This document shows positions 63,718-64,000 of a stretch of 64,000 bases of DNA, in pieces. This DNA comes from Bathynomus jamesi (lineage: Eukaryota; Arthropoda; Malacostraca; Isopoda; Cirolanidae). The notes under the pieces were generated by a model. That model was given only the letters and a program-made list of their open reading frames with translations. It did no database searches and had not been told where the DNA came from. Each line of letters starts with the position of its first letter. Positions within the stretch are counted from its first letter, which is position 1. The stretch lies in contig JAJOZX010005606.1 in assembly GCA_023014485.1 (NCBI GenBank), forward strand, positions 1-64,000, written 5' to 3'. The position numbers and the translations under genes are program-made.

Positions 63718-64000
63718 TTAGCCGATCAGCCCACCCTGATCGAGCAAGCCGGCGGCATGCAGGTAACCGGTCACCCTCTCCGGAGTGGACCAGAGGTTCA
63801 GCGCACTAGTGATGTTGTGTTGTGTTCGTTGTTGTGCTAGAACTGTACAGTCTGTCATAATATGTTCAATTGTTTGTAGTGTGTCCTGGCACAGGTGGCA
63901 GGTGTCGTCTGTGGAGTTGTCTAGTCTGTGTTTATATGTCTGTAAGTTGGGGTGATGTCCACATCGGAATCGTGCTAAGTTAAATCGATCCGATCTGCTG
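63718..64000 (-). CDS. LINE ORF2 C-terminus with zinc-knuckle motif, partial
   Basis: Minus strand, open from the window edge to TAA at 63718-63720. Reads FNLARFRCGHHPNLQTYKHR, then CHLCQDTLQTIEHIMTDC, a C-x2-C...H...C finger typical of the end of jockey/I/R1-type ORF2 proteins, and ends AAGLLDQGGLIG. A (CAA)n tail (63699-63716) follows. The element extends right of the window. No lesion in the visible 94 codons. Confidence 0.82.
   Translation of the reverse strand, partial: SRSDRFNLARFRCGHHPNLQTYKHRLDNSTDDTCHLCQDTLQTIEHIMTDCTVLAQQRTQHNITSALNLWSTPERVTGYLHAAGLLDQGGLIG

Overview
The window looks like repeat-dense, gene-poor DNA from an arthropod, most likely a crustacean. The evidence is an AT-rich background, very abundant (TA)n, (CA)n and (TC)n microsatellites, CCTAA/TTAGG-like tracts, and a transposon mix (BEL/Pao, CR1/jockey-group LINEs, Penelope, many Tc1/mariner families, hAT, piggyBac, Helitron, Maverick/Polinton) typical of large invertebrate genomes. 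The taxonomic call is inference. I found no convincing host protein gene. Every coding stretch with recognisable motifs belongs to a mobile element.

Layout, left to right. 1-5250: minus-strand BEL/Pao retrotransposon running off the left edge. 5330-6570: LINE 3' part. 7200-10241: decayed Tc1/mariner elements, one split by a nested DD37E element. 10462-13218: hAT derivative, palindrome-rich MITE and DD41D mariner, each set in (TA)n. 13612-16347: minus-strand EN+RT LINE. 16374-17239: second palindrome-rich MITE. 18444-25605: dense nest of piggyBac-like and hAT MITEs, a 5S-derived SINE, a mariner, a Helitron 3' end, an intact DD37E transposon and a piggyBac derivative with a cysteine-rich finger. 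25606-28226: mostly featureless AT-rich DNA. 28235-35868: small MITEs, transposase remnants, two inverted transposase structures, SINE heads. 36240-38265: 5S SINE, palindromic tRNA-like element, MITE, LINE tail. 39730-46490: decayed Maverick/Polinton or adintovirus-like block with a broken protein-primed type B DNA polymerase and a packaging ATPase fragment. 46500-50900: almost intact hAT inserted in a mariner. 51036-57000: DD37D transposon, two MITEs, Penelope 3' part with a complete-looking hammerhead ribozyme, and a DD41D (DUF4817-type) transposon with an open 358-codon frame. 57300-64000: LINE pieces with nested MITEs, two larger hAT MITEs, a CR1 LINE split by a foldback MITE with a perfect 8-bp target duplication, and a LINE C-terminus running off the right edge.

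How the parts relate: autonomous or once-autonomous DNA transposons sit beside short non-autonomous relatives, and many used (TA)n tracts as landing sites. A few short palindromic modules recur in otherwise unrelated MITEs. SINEs with 5S-like or tRNA-like heads appear to share the same body. The most notable items are the Penelope hammerhead ribozyme, the shared palindromic core, the back-to-back tRNA-like palindrome, the long transposase hairpin and the DD37E family with C-run terminal repeats.
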